Of a stretch of DNA of 64,000 bases, positions 1 to 12,612 are shown in pieces. Source of the stretch: Holothuria scabra (taxonomy: Eukaryota; Echinodermata; Holothuroidea; Aspidochirotida; Holothuriidae); the NCBI GenBank assembly GCA_037179385.1, contig CM074179.1, positions 73,893,719 through 73,957,718 on the forward strand. Reading direction: 5' to 3'. The position numbers were made by a program, and so were the translations under genes. The notes beneath the pieces are model-generated. The model was not told where the DNA came from. It was given only the letters and a program-made list of their open reading frames with translations, and ran no database searches. Position 1 is the first letter of the stretch. Each line of letters begins with the position of its first letter.

Positions 1-144
1 CGCAATGATTGCATTTTGTTGCCTTGGGCGTCGGGAAAAATTGAAAAAAAAAAAAAACGCGTATAGAATGCGGGCCCACGTTCATCATAACCATCACATG
101 TGGCCCACCGCTGCGAAAGGTTGGACAACCCTGGTATAGAGTGT

Positions 145-360
145 ATGATATCAAGTGGTTATAGAGCATACTTGCAGTCGGGAGGTCGGGAGTTTCAGTC
201 CTGTCCGGGTCACATCGAAGATTTCTAAAACGGAACATACTGCCATTGTGCTTGGTGCTCAACATAAGCAATAGGGAAAAGAAGCCAGCGAACCACAACC
301 CGTGCCCGCTTCGACTTGAACCAATATGTTGGAGACTGGGAGACTGTGCTGTTCTAACTA
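145..360 (+). repeat. tRNA-derived SINE-like fragment
   Basis: The head reads like a tRNA gene: TGGTTATAGAGCATAC resembles a pol III A box, and GGAGTTTCAGTCCT follows about 35 bases later in B-box position. It is followed by a non-tRNA body ending near 360 with TTGGAGACTGGGAGACTGTG. The degenerate boxes suggest an old SINE copy and not a functional tRNA. The 3' limit is a guess. Confidence 0.4.
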
Positions 361-535
361 TAGCATTAGATTGGGAGGAAACAGTGTAATGATGTCAGTT
401 GCGAAATGTAAAAGATGGAGGTGAAGTTCCAATAAAATTCCTTTATGCCAAATTTCCTAGGAAATCTACTTTCCTTAGTAAAGGCAATTATGAGAATTAA
501 AATGGTCCGTGTGACCAAATGAAGGGCACTGTAAC

Positions 536-2131
536 CAGTGGCGGAGCTAGGAGTTTCGGTCAGAGGGGACGAAAATGGTCTGCAGGGGCGCTTCGAAGGA
601 GTAAATACCCTGAGCCTCCGCACAATCGAAGCCACGGCTTTTCAGATTTTCCATTATTTTGATCTTCACCTGGTAGGAGACTACTTTGACATTTCTCGTC
701 AGTAAGTTTTCCTATTAAAACATATTACAATTTCTATCCATGAGCCTCCGCTGAAGAAAATTCGGGGGAAGGGGGACTTAATCCTATCAGGGGAAACCTC
801 CGCGCCACCATGAGTTGGCGCGGAGCGCAAGAAAATTTTGGCCCAAAATGTCGCTCAGATCGCTGGAAATGACATTTCTAAAGCCTATTTACCGCATATA
901 AATAGGAAAAACACTGAGTGAGCTGTTAAGAAATATTGATGTTCTTCGTCACGGTATTTTCTTTATGTCTTCTTCGTTTTTTCAGGTTTTTTTAAATTTA
1001 TTTACTAGGGGAGGGAGAGTTCACCCCCTTGCCCCTACCTGCTGCGGACGCGCATGTTTCTATCCTTCTCTTCCACATTTTAGTATGAAGGAAGTCATTA
1101 TATTTTGTGAGTTATTGTCAGGTCTTGATTAAGATTATCAAGTAATAATGGGCTACTTTTTGAGGGTAAAGATTAAACCTGCTAGGGCTAAATAGCCAGC
1201 AATCTTACAGAGGGAAAAGTTATGGAAATTAACCACAGCTAGGTGTATATTTTTGGCGCCTGGAAATCAAGATAAGTACACGAAGAACATTAAATGAGGA
1301 AATTTAAATCATGCGATCACTCTGATATAGCCATTAATTAAGTACTTTGAAAAAAATAGCTAAGGCAAGAGGTCTACTTGGCTTTCTAGGTACCGAATTC
1401 ATAATAAATAAAAGTAGCCTCAACTTAAGCTTTTTTGATGCAATGTTCTTGCATTTTAGACCACGGAAGTACAGAAATAAGCAATTTCATAGAATTATCG
1501 TGCATTGTCAGAAATAGCCATTTATTATGATAATTATCACTTGAAGGAAAGCAAAATGAGAACTACTCATTACAACTCTTAAATCATTACCACTATGATA
1601 ACAGTTCTATTTAATTTAAACCTGAATGTTCTCTTAAAAAGGATTTTGAAAAATGTCTTTTCATTGTTTATGTTGACAATTATCCCCGACAACAAGAGGG
1701 CTGTTTGCGCTGCAATTATTGCTGGGCCGTTTGCAACATCTTTATCTGGCCGGGAGGGTTAATTTAATGTCAGTCTGTGTATTTTGTAAGCTTATAATCA
1801 CGCTTGGTGTGGAAGCAATGAACTTAGCACAGCGACAACATTCATTTATAGGTATAAAGCATGAAGATGCGTTTGCGGCAAAACCTATCCCTTTTTTACA
1901 GAAGATGACCTTTTTCATCAGAATGAAGTGCAGTTGGTACATTTATTGGTAGCTGTTTGAGCATTTTGTTATCTGGGCCTTAAAACAACGCTATTAAATT
2001 TTGTCTTTTGCCAATAATGGTGCAAGAGTAAAGTATGTTGAAAACCCAAAAAGGGCGCCGACAGACGATTTTGGTCCGTCGGGGGGGGGGGGGGCGACCG
2101 CTCCTCTGACCATATTGCAGCTCCGCCACTG
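536..2131. mobile_element. Non-autonomous hAT-type element, 1.6 kb
   Basis: The left end is CAGTGGCGGAGCT (536-548) and the right end is its exact reverse complement (2119-2131), a 13-bp perfect terminal inverted repeat. The 8-bp sequence ACTGTAAC lies immediately outside both ends (528-535 and 2132-2139), a perfect target-site duplication of the length typical of hAT elements. GGTCAGAGG is also shared subterminally. A G14 run sits at 2081-2094. No transposase-length reading frame is present, so it would need an enzyme in trans. An internal GCGCCACCAT...GTTGGCGC motif (about 803-822) recurs in other elements of this window. Confidence 0.8.
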
Positions 2132-2139
2132 ACTGTAAC

Positions 2140-2844
2140 CGGAACGGAAAGCGAGGAAGAAAAATGTTTTTGACGGATACTTACTATTTCCTTCAGGTAT
2201 TTTGAAGTAAAATTGGCCCTCTAGAAAAAGTCCTTCAACTGAGAATTCCGCCTGGTTTGACGTCAAAAGAAGAAGAAGAAAAAAAAAAAAAATTATCACC
2301 GAGGATTTGTTTCTACACCATTTCCATCAATATGGCATTGATGTAATACTTGCGGCTTGATGGTCGTTCTTAAACATTTTATGATAATATGGATTAATCT
2401 AAATATTGTATCGCTTCATGTATTTTTTTCGAGATCTGTTATATTATTTTCTTTGATGTGAATACGAGCCAGGTCGGCCGACTCTAATACATTTAATGTT
2501 TCCCAAATTACCAAAAGGCCAGACAGCTGATATTTGTTCTTCTCTTTATTGAAGAGTACGTAAAGTGCGGTGACCTTAGAGTTGCTTTCATGTAACCAGC
2601 ACAATGCCAATGAAATTCTCATATGAAAACCATTTTCACACAAGTATATAGTCCTTAGATGTGTGAAAGTTGTGGACGTTTCACGATACTTTTGAATTAT
2701 GCCATTTGCTTTGCTTTGCTTTGCATTTTGCTGTCGTTATTGGTTGGTGTGGGTATGAAAGCACCTTCACGAATACTTTGAATTCTTTTGATCTTTTTTT
2801 ATAACGTCCGATAACAATGAGCTTCGGAAAGAGTGCAAAGGCGT
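2140..2844. other. Intergenic, no gene seen
   Basis: AT-rich sequence with a short GAA/A-rich patch at 2265-2293. The short reading frames have no splice context or recognisable motif. Confidence 0.5.
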
Positions 2845-3432
2845 CTAGAGTTAGTTTTAGTTAGTTAGTTAGTTAGTTACTTAGTAAGTAAGTTAGTTAG
2901 TTAGTTAGGTTGTTAGTTAGTTAGTTAGTTAGTTAGTAAGTTAATTAGTTAGTTAGTTAGTTAGGTAGTTAGGTACTTAGTTACTTAGTTACTTAGTTAC
3001 TTAGTTACTTAGTTACTTAGTTACTTAGTTACTTAGTTACTTAGTTACTTAGTTACTTAGTTACTTAGTTACTTAGTTACTTAGTTACTTAGTTACTTAG
3101 TTACTTAGTTACTTAGTTACTTAGTTACTTAGTTACTTAGTTACTTAGTTACTTAGTTACTTAGTTACTTAGTTACTTAGTTACTTAGTTACTTAGTTAC
3201 TTAGTTACTTAGTTACTTAGTTACTTAGTTACTTAGTTACTTAGTTACTTAGTTACTTAGTTACTTAGTTACTTAGTTACTTAGTTACTTAGTTACTTAG
3301 TTACTTAGTTACTTAGTTACTTAGTTACTTAGTTACTTAGTTACTTAGTTACTTAGTTACTTAGTTACTTAGTTACTTAGTTACTTAGTTACTTAGTTAC
3401 TTAGTTACTTAGTTACTTAGTTACTTAGTTAC
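2845..3432. repeat. TTAG then TTACTTAG tandem array
   Basis: About 130 bp of irregular TTAG/TTAC/TTAGG repeats pass into an 8-bp unit, TTACTTAG, which runs from about 2981 to 3432 (roughly 56 copies) with no visible interruption. The unit is a dimer of the simpler TTAG repeat with one G-to-C difference. This suggests that the mutated dimer expanded secondarily. Confidence 0.95.
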
Positions 3433-4539
3433 TAAGTTCAAATTTATTTTCAAGTGTTCTTCAAGTTCACGTTTGATTTTCCTTTAGTGGTCCCTTACGA
3501 CATAGTGCAGTAGGCTGCCCTGTTTCATGATTGGTACTTGAAAGTCATGTGACAATTTTTCTCCCCCTCCAATGTGAAATATCACTAGGAGTAATTGTTT
3601 GGTTTACTTTGAGTGTGCAATTATGAAGTCCTAAATATTTTGAAGATTTTTTTAAAAGAACAAGAAAAAAGATGTGAGATTTAGATGTAGTTACTTCAAA
3701 ATACGTTTTGGGGACTAAGTTTTGCACTTTAAGCTAGATCTACACCTCAGTATAATTTTCGAGTGGTTTAAAAAGCGAAGTAAGAACTGAAAGATGAAAA
3801 CAACGTGGTCCAAAAAATGGCCGAAACTTTCAATATCGAGCAAAAACATTAACGTTGCGACTGGCTTATTTGTTTCTGCTTGAAACGATTACTGCATGCG
3901 CACTTGGCTGAGTAAAAATGACGTGGGAATAATGACATTGCAAATTAATGATGCCGTAGTGTATGCTCGGTATAAAGTCTTGTCACAATTTCCTGACATA
4001 GTTACATTTGACATGACGGTTAAGTTCGACTCCATTGTTTTCGGAATTGTTACATGATGTCAGTATCTTGAGGGATCTACAGTACTACTGCATCGGGCTT
4101 TTGCACAATTTCACATGTGAAATGTGCCTGTAAGTAAGTTAACCATATGCATATTTTAAGCGTGCCATCCACCATGAAACTTAGTACGAACACTTGTGTA
4201 TATAAATACACTGGGTGGAGAAACATGACCAGGTTCGTTTTGATACATTATAGACAGATAAAAAATGATTGTACGCGTATTTCGCAGAACTATGTAAAAC
4301 TTTGGAATATTATTGGTTCTGGAAGCTGGTCGATTATACACACAGAAACGCACGCACACGTAGGCTGCAGTAACTGATGTGCAGTTTGGTGCACGTTACA
4401 ACTATATAGGACCGTCATGGATTGCTTACATACTCTAAAGTCATTCATTTATAGTCTCGTGCACAGGGATAGTCCAGGGACGAAATAGTCCCCATGTAAA
4501 ATATCCTTCCCACTGGAGAGTTTTAAGTTCCACCGACTT
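3433..4539. other. Intergenic, no gene seen
   Basis: No open frame with coding features, inverted repeat or RNA gene was recognised. Two overlapping short frames near 4147-4377 on opposite strands look like chance. Confidence 0.5.
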
Positions 4540-4743
4540 CAGGCGCGTAGCCAGGATTGTGTCATGGGGGGTAGAGTCATGAGGGAGGTTTGGGGGTTTG
4601 GGGCACGACATTAGGGAAAAGTCTTAGGATAGAGAGAAAAAACCCGCTATTTTAGGTGTTTTTTGCATTGCAAGGTTGGGCCATGGGAGGGGGGAGGTTC
4701 TCACCCCAACCCCTCCCCAACATCCCCCGTGGCTACGCCACTG
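4540..4743. mobile_element. 204-bp hAT-type MITE
   Basis: The left end CAGGCGCGTAGCCAGG (4540-4555) and the right end GTGGCTACGCCACTG (to 4743) are imperfect inverted repeats. The flanks ACCGACTT and ACCGGCTT match at 7 of 8 positions, as expected for an aged hAT duplication. The interior is a G-rich to C-rich pair (GGGGGG near 4567, CCCC near 4704-4717). A second, truncated copy of the same family lies at 27155-27330. Confidence 0.75.
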
Positions 4744-5639
4744 ACCGGCTTATTACATCAAAGTTCTCCTGGAAGTTATTCCCACCTCACGTCTCCTTCA
4801 CTAGGTCAGTAGATAAATATTGACTGGTTTTCGTCATTACTGCATAACAAAATGTCCCTTTGGTGGGTGTTGAGCCGACTGCAATGTAAACACAAATTAG
4901 TCAAAAGGTGCCTGAACTGACTAATGATTGACCCGATTGGGTAAGTTTCTAACAAATTTTAAGCTGGTTTGGACTGATATAATTTACTCCATTACCACAA
5001 AATTAGTCAGACATCATCATTTACTGGACCAATATGAGTGACTAACGTGGTAAGTCAATTCAGAGACCACTTGACTATTTTTGTGTTTTCAGGATAGAGG
5101 AGAGGGGACTGTAGTCTGTTGTTGCTGTCACAGCAACACTTCATCCATTGTTGCGTTAAACTGGTTCCCCTGGCTGAAAAATCCAAATATATTGAATGAA
5201 CTGTCTTTAAACTTACGCATGACTACTCTGAGCGTAAACTAACTGGAGGACTAACACACCCACAGTAACCTGTCCAAGGACTTGGTCCAACATTTAAAGC
5301 CTTATTTAGTCTGATTTTTAATCATTTATAGGAATGTCAAGTTTTCGTTTATGAAAGGTAAGTCTTCAATTGCTTTAATCGGTAATCGATACCTAAGAAT
5401 ATCGATTTTTTCCGTTTTTTTTCATCCAACTTTGGTTAAGGTGGACAAAACCTGTCTACAGTTTGACATATGAAATAATATTAACATCAGGTACTGGTTG
5501 ATAGGGTACTTGAGGGTTTGAGCTGTAGGGTCTATGTTCTTGTTTTTTTGCCGTCTGGTTGACGTTTTTAAGTTGTGGCGTAGGTTAAATAACTTTTGCG
5601 CCGAATTCCCAAATCATCCAGATAAGATTCTTTTCATAA
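4744..5639. other. Intergenic, no gene seen
   Basis: AT-rich non-coding sequence with no recognised feature. Confidence 0.5.
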
Positions 5640-7480
5640 GAATACGGGGGTAATATTCTGTGAGGGGGTAAGAACATTTTCGCCCGAATAATGGCATCGT
5701 TTATCGTGTAAATTGACAAAATTATCATACTGGCGGCCATCTAACTTTTCCGCCAACTTGGTTGACCTAACTTCCGACAAAAATGTACCCAAAATATAAT
5801 TCCAATTTATATATAATAAAATATGGCCAGATTTTAAGAACAGCTATGCTTAAGCTACTTAAAATGATTATTTTTTGCATTATTTGTTTAAGTTGTTAAT
5901 GTTATTTTGGTTTCCATTTAGTTATTTTGCCATCTTGCTTAGGTTGAGGTCCTGTAAAAACTATTTCAAATAAAGTTTAAAAATAGGCTATAATGTCATA
6001 TCAAAATAATCAGGAGCTTTGAATGAATATATTTTTAATAGATTATGTTTTTTATTTTTATTTAATTGACGTAAGTAACACATTGGCGGCCATTTTACTT
6101 TTTTACCATCTTAGTTGACCTAAATCCGACCGAAATGTTCCCAAAATATAATTCCAAATTATTTATAAAAATATGGCCAGATTTTAAGAGCAGCTATCTT
6201 TAAACTATTTAAAATGATTATTTTTCGTATAATTTTCCAAAATTATGATTGCTTTTTTGGCGGCGATTCATGATTTCTGCCATCTTGGTTAGGCTAAGGT
6301 CGTACAAGAACTATCAAAAATAAAGTTTAAAATATATGATATTATCTCATATCAAAATATCTAGGAGTTTTGATTGAAATATATTTCTATAGGTTAATTT
6401 TTTGTATTTTATTGTAAAATGACATATTAATCATTGCATTGGCGATTATTTTTCTTTTCCGCCAACTTGGTTGACCTCAAAAAAAAAAAAAATGTTATCA
6501 AAATATAACTAAAATTTATATGTAGTAATTAACATGGACAGATTTTAAGGGCAGCTATGTTTTAATTATTTTTCATATCATTCTTATAAATTTTGATTGT
6601 CCTTTGCGGCTTCCGTATTCGATTTCCATCATCTTGGTTAAGGTGAGGTCCTGTAAAAACTAAAACAAATAAAGTGTAAAAATATGATTTGTTCTCATAT
6701 CAAAATATTAAGGAGGTTTGATTCAAATATATTTTCAATGTTTTTTTTTTATTTGTCGTAAATTGACATAACTATTGCATTGGCGGCCTTTCCGTCAGCT
6801 TGGCTGATCTTAACAAGGAAAATGAATTTTTGAACTATAATTTCAAATTTATGTCGTACATATAGTCAGGTTTTAATGGCAGAATATATTTAGATTATTT
6901 TTAATGATTACTTTTCATTGTTTTTATAAATTATAACTGTTATTTTGGGGGCCATTTTGTGATGTCCGCCATCTTGGTGAAGCTGACGTTCTGCAAAAAC
7001 TATCAAAAATAAAGTTTAAAAAATGTCATACTATAATCTCATATCGAAATATTTAGGAGTCTTGATAAAAATGTATTTTTAATGATTATTTTTTTAGTTT
7101 GTTTTAAATTGACATAATTATCGCATTGACGGCCAAATTACTTTTCCGCCATCTTGGCTGCCCCCCAAAAAAGAAAAAAAAATATTATAAAAATATAATT
7201 TCAATCTTTATGTCGTAAAATATGTAGCCAGATTTTATGGGCAGCTATGTTTAGATTATTTTTAATGATTATCTTCCATTGTTTTTATAAATTATAATTG
7301 TTATTTTGGCGGCCATTTTGTGATTTCTGCCATCTTGGTAAGATTGAGGTCCTGTAATCATATCAAAAATAATGCCTTAAAAAATATTCTTTAATCCCAT
7401 AGCAAAATATTAAGAATTTTTGCTTGAAATGTATTTTGAATGATTTTTTTTGGAATTCTTTGAACTTAGTTTTCCAATTT
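5640..7480. repeat. Tandem array of ~350-bp units
   Basis: The phrase GGCGGCCAT...CCGCCAACTTGGTTGACC recurs at about 5733, 6085, 6441, 6783 and 7127 (spacing 342-356). A related phrase with GCCATCTTGGTTA...GAGGTCCTGTAA recurs between them at about 5905, 6258, 6607, 6945 and 7305. Each unit therefore looks like a diverged dimer of half-units of about 175 bp. AAAATATAATT and CAGATTTTAAGGGCAGCTATG are other shared words. Copies differ by many substitutions and small indels, so the array is old. Reversed copies occur near 52.85 and 57.0 kb. Confidence 0.85.
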
Positions 7481-8051
7481 TGTGACCGTTGGCCTACTTC
7501 CCTTTTGTCACAGGAATAATATATAGAAAATAATTGAATATTTGGAGTTTAAATATGCAAAGGAATGTCTAAATATCACGTTCCGTGTAGTTAACAATGT
7601 TTTTGTACAAATTCAAGTTAGAAATGGCTGTATCAAAATGGGTGTACCACATTTTGGGCATCGTTCAAAATTGGTGTCCTTTTGAACTCTGGAACATATT
7701 TTGCATTTTAACCTTCTTCGTGATCAAAGCAATCATTGTGATGGATCTTTCATCAAAAAGTAACAATTCTCTCTTTATTGCCATCTGAATTTCCCCTACC
7801 CCAAAATATAGTCACCCAGCTGTCCGATGCACCTTATAAATCTATAGACACCACAGTTCATCCTTAAGAAATCAGTGTCAACATAAAAAATAATCTGAAA
7901 ATTTACACTTCAAATGACATCCTTATCCCTATTTCATCAATTCTATGGCGGGGTGCTAGGTGGACCCCTCCAGCCCAAGGACTAATTCTTAATAGGTCAG
8001 AGCTGGGGTACACTTCTTTGTACTATTATGTATATTATGTTTGTGCTGATG
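7481..8051. other. Intergenic, no gene seen
   Basis: AT-rich. The 63-codon frame at 7597-7788 has no supporting feature. Confidence 0.5.
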
Positions 8052-8300
8052 CAGTGGCGTAGCTAGGATTTTTTTCCAGGAGGGGGGGGGGGGCAAAGGT
8101 ATGAAATTTCCCCAAAACTTTTCCCGGTCAATGTGTATGTATTTCATATAAAATATGCAAACTTACAAGTATAACCACATTACCATGTCATTTTGTAATA
8201 TTACCTGCATTTTAATTTTAAAGTATAACATAGAGCAATCGGAAATAACAAAGTATATTATTTTGGTAAACAATATCTGGTTTATTTGTATGTACTAACG

Positions 8301-9303
8301 CAGTGGCGTACGCAGGATTTCTCTGAAGGGGGAAGGGCATGCAGTATGGTCAAGGGGAGGGGTGTCCGGAAATTTTTTGACATTTTCAAGGAGCCTGCAT
8401 GCAAAATGGTGCAAGATTTTCGACTTTGACAGGAACAGTGTTAAAAGTTGAATTGTGGTGGTTCATGAGGATAAAACTGAAACTTTTGTGCCTTGACATG
8501 CATTTCTTTTTATGCCATTTATGCTACCTTACGGAGAAAAACTTGTCATTAAATTTGCACACTTTTAGGAGTCAAAATAAAAGAGCATTGATCGGTATTT
8601 GTGGTTTTTCTTGGCCACAAAATGTTATTTTGTCATAAAGATTATCTAAGCGGAGCGCCACCATTGGTTGGCGCGGAGCGTAGAGAAAATTTGGAAAAGT
8701 TAGACCCCTTAGATGGCCGGAAATAGCATTTTCTAGGCTTATACGAAGAATCTAGCCAGTCTCTTTCTTCTTTTGTCGTTTGCAATAAAATACTCACTTC
8801 AAAATATGTTCGCAAACTGCAAAGTGATCAGAGAGCTAAGAGCTAATTTTACCCCAAATATGTTATTTTGCCCAAAAGACCGAGCGAAGCGCCACCATTG
8901 GTTGGCGTGGAGCGTAAAGAAAATTTCGAAAATCAGACCCCTCAGATGGTCAAAATAGCGTATTTATGCTTGTAAAGAAAATCTAAGCATGAAGTCTTTT
9001 GATAGATGCCATCAGTGGGAAACAGAGTCTATCTTTTCTAAGTAAATATTGGAATTTGACAGAATTTGCCTAGGTCTATTTGTAGGAATTAAAAAAAAAA
9101 CAAAAAATGGCATCACTGAAAGACCTTGCAGGGACAATCCTTCCCCTTTTTTTGGTGTCCTTATAAGCAATCTGGTGCCACATATGCTATCTTTTGAAGT
9201 AAAATCTGTGTTGATAAAGTTAGACTACGTATTTTTAAGAACAAAGAAAAATGGCATTTGTGAGGGGGGCATGGCCCAATGGTCTCCCCCTTCGCACGCC
9301 GCT
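8301..9303. mobile_element. Nested hAT-like remnant
   Basis: The end CAGTGGCGTACGCAGG at 8301, followed by GAAGGGGGAAGGGCATG, is roughly inverted by CCCCCTTCGCACGCCGCT near 9286-9303. The inverted match is imperfect and no target duplication was found. The right boundary is therefore uncertain, and it may be an independent fragment. Confidence 0.4.
8560..8990. repeat. Two-copy internal repeat carrying a palindromic motif
   Basis: Two diverged units about 232 bp apart share AATATGTTATTTTG-like sequence. Each contains GCGCCACCATTGGTTGGCG (8652-8671 and 8889-8907) followed by GAGCGTA(G/A)AGAAAATTT and then AGACCCCT(T/C)AGATGG. Confidence 0.7.
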
Positions 9304-10054
9304 AAAGAGGCCTAATGGTGGCTCGATCTCACAGGATGTCATGTGAGAAAAGCAGTCTGTTAAGTGTAGAAGGCTACAAGGTACTCATTGTCCATTTATT
9401 GTTACACTCAAAGTGAGCAGAAAGCTATTTTCCCGAACTAGCTTGTAAGCCTCCAAGGATTAGGCTAAGTAACAAAATCTAAGTGTGCCAACGGATCCAG
9501 CTAATTCTAATTTCTAGATTAACTTTAAGTTAATCGTTGGCCATGGATTGTTTCAGCCCCATCCATCGTTATGTACACAGAGTAAAATCGTACAGCTACT
9601 GCTAGCTTGTACAAGAACAACAACCTCGGGGGTCTACGGTAGTGACTTGTCAGTTTTCACATCCTTTGACTGAATTCCCAAAGTATCACCTGAATAACAG
9701 CTTCCTGTGCACTGAAATGCACTGATCATAACCCCCGTGGGTATACAAGCACAAGAGAACATTCAATCTGCTACGCGGCGAGGACATTTCTGTGGAACTC
9801 GAATTGGGCCGGTTCATGCGAAATCTGACGAAATCTGAGTTAATTTGTTGCATGAAAATACGAATTATGTATGAGAAATGTCTCACAATTTCTTTTTCTA
9901 ACAAAATTTTTGAGAAATTTTTGTGAAATTTTTGTAATAATAATAACATTCACCAAATTTCCCCATTTTCATCAAATTTTCCCACAAAATTTTCCAGGGG
10001 GTGGGGGAAACTTGCCCCCTGCCCCCCCCCCCCCCCCCAGTAGCTACGCCACTG

Positions 10055-11925
10055 TGCTGATGGCTAGATGTAAACACAGGTTAAACAGTATCTGCCCGTT
10101 CAGAGCAGCGCTTAGATGTTTTGTTACCAGTTGACTTGAAAGGAAAGGTCACGCACGCATGCGCAGATATAAACATCCAACCCGTCTATTACGACATTAC
10201 TAAACCTGCCAAGATTTCTGGATGTAAGAGGTAGTGAAAGATGTGGTATATTTTTTTCTAGTCCGTCACAGGAAATGAACCTTGGGATGCTTAACTTTCT
10301 GCTCTTTCTGTATAGTAAACTAAGGTAGTGACTCATTTTGAGATCTGCCTGTGATTGCCATGTCGAATATCAACAGGGAAGAAAACTAAAATATGGTGAT
10401 GAAACATACAAGCTTTTTACACACCACATGATTTGGCAATGCAATGTCATGAAATTAGCAAAAAGCAATTCGGAGTGATATTTCAACACTAAAAAGTTAT
10501 CCTAATGGTAGATCCGTTTAACATTTCCGTAGAATTTCCAGCAGCAGCCAGTACGTACTTCGATGTACGCCCATTCTCCAACTTTTAATTCGATACACGC
10601 CTGAAGATACAACATTAAGAATAACTTCTGAAAAAGTAGCCTTATAATACTCTTCCAAGGAGTTGCCACTAGACAATATTGATTGTCATCGAGGTGCATA
10701 TATTTTACGACGAAGCGACATGTGAAAATGCAAATGTCGACCTATTCCTTATAGATGACATCCTTCCCGCAGAACGGCGTTCTTAATGATGAAACTAACA
10801 CCTAACACCTAATAAGTAGAATATGTTTCATGATGTGCTCAAGGGCGGCGTCAGGGGCCAGAGGTCCAACTCAAGCTATATTTGCAAGAAAATGTGAATC
10901 AGAAGGAAAAGAAGGGGACAAGGAAAAAAGGAGCAGTAACCTATAATCTGTCCTCTATCAGAATAACCCGGCTCCTTCCTTAGGTGTGCCAGTCACAACC
11001 CAAATTTTTCGGTGCTTCCTGATAACGTGATGAAACTTTCCTTCTTCTTTTTTGAAACATTCTCAATTTTGTATGATTAGAACATTTTATTGTTCCCGGG
11101 AAGAAATGAAGAACACCACATCCACCCATGCTATATTCAGGATTTACATCTGAATGTTTGATTGACAGTATAAAATATACCAAAGCACCCCCAAAGTGTA
11201 ACGTTTTGGTTTGTAACAGTCCAGTCAAGTTTGTGTTAGTGCTTTTTACGCAGTCCTAACCAAATGAAAGTTCACAGATCACGTAACAAACTGAGATATT
11301 ACACCCCCGCCGACTATGATTTACTGGGGTGTCTTTGATGCATTCTAAAGAAGTAAAATCACTGCATGAGTTGGCAGTGTTGACCAGCAAACAGTGACAT
11401 GGACTGTTAATCCACCTCCTGTGAAGTAGGGTTAAGCACATGTAGCTTATAAGCCTTAACATATTACAACTTGTTTTACATTTCTAGCTTATAACAAAAG
11501 TCTGTGTAAGTCCTACAAAGATAAGATTGAAATACTAACACGAATGTGTCATACAATGTCAATTGAGTTCAAAGTCCGTCCCAATTCTCTCTTGTGATAG
11601 TGCGATACCATGGATGTACTCTACAACCCCAGCCCACAAAACCACATGTGTACTTACACATTCAGAATGCAACGAGTTAGCCCGATGTTTTTTCAGAATG
11701 ATAATACAGGAAGGACGTAATTGTTATAACATTTTACACAACTTCCTGGAATGACATATTATAAATCAGAAACTGGAACCGCCAAATTCATGTGATCCAA
11801 GCACACAATACATTTCACACCTGCATACCTATACATATTCTGCTAAGTCACACAATAGATATTATTGATCCAAGGCAACGAGAGATTCGAATAACACTTG
11901 GTTGCAAAATAAACACTACAATTTG
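10055..11925. other. Intergenic, no gene seen
   Basis: No splice-framed exon, RNA gene or inverted repeat was recognised. Short frames on both strands overlap one another and show no conserved motif. Confidence 0.45.
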
Positions 11926-12612
11926 CTGATCTCAAGGGGGGGGGGGTCAGATTCGGATCAGATCCTCCCCTCGAGATCAAAGGCTTTGCTTTTACACTTG
12001 ATCCCCTGCGGTGAATCAAGCCCCGATCAAGCGATCAACAAACAGGAAGTGACGCAATGAACCCGCCTTATCCTCGTTATCCCGCCATTGTTCTAACTTA
12101 CTTTTGTTTCCCGCGAAATGCAAGACACAGATTGGAAATATCGAAACCTTTACGGAGATAAAAGAGAAGCAAAGGGATAGCTTTTTTTCTAAAACACAGT
12201 CGGAAAAACTCTGGAATGAAAATTATTCTTTAAAATTGGAGAAAGACGCTCAAAGTTGAAGCCAATCACTAACGTCAAACAGAGTAGCCTATATACGTAG
12301 TATGTGTGTGCACTGCATGCAGTGCAGGCCAGCTGTACATACCGCAGCGCTGCTGTGCAGAGCAACGTTCGTGTATGCTGAAACGGGAAGTTACGTCATA
12401 GGTCATGTTGATCTCGAATCACCTTGATCCTCCGAGCTTTCACACACGGTTTTTTGATCCCCCGCGCGAGACCTGATCTGCCCCGGTGGGTGAATCAAAA
12501 TCTCCGGATCTGATCCTGAGTGCGAGGGCTTTCACACTACAAAGTTGATCTCGAGGGGTGGATCAGATCCGGATCTGATCCCCTGCTTGAGCTCAAGTGT
12601 GAAAGCGGTCTT
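11926..12612. repeat. GATC-rich fold-back repeat
   Basis: The left block contains TGATCTCAAGGGG (from about 11928) paired with CCCCTCGAGATCA (to about 11977) as a local hairpin around G11. The right block contains TGATCTCGAGGGG followed by GATCAGATCCGGATCTGATC, a perfect 20-bp palindrome at 12561-12580. Several (A)AGTGTGAAAGC or GCTTTCACAC words occur in both orientations (12435, 12528, 12594). The overall form fits a fold-back MITE, but no clean target duplication was found. Confidence 0.55.

Larger units (their letters stand above)
8052..10054. mobile_element. Composite hAT-type element, 2.0 kb
   Basis: The left end CAGTGGCGTAGCTA (8052-8065) and its exact reverse complement at the right end (to 10054) form a 14-bp terminal inverted repeat. 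TGCTGATG flanks both sides (8044-8051 and 10055-10062), a perfect 8-bp target duplication. G12 (8082-8093) lies just inside the left end and C17 (10022-10038) just inside the right end. The interior holds a nested hAT-like remnant and a two-copy internal repeat. No transposase frame is visible. Confidence 0.8.

Noticed and set aside
2845..3432. Interstitial telomere
   Set aside because: The unit is TTAG/TTACTTAG, not TTAGGG or TTAGG; only isolated TTAGG words occur.
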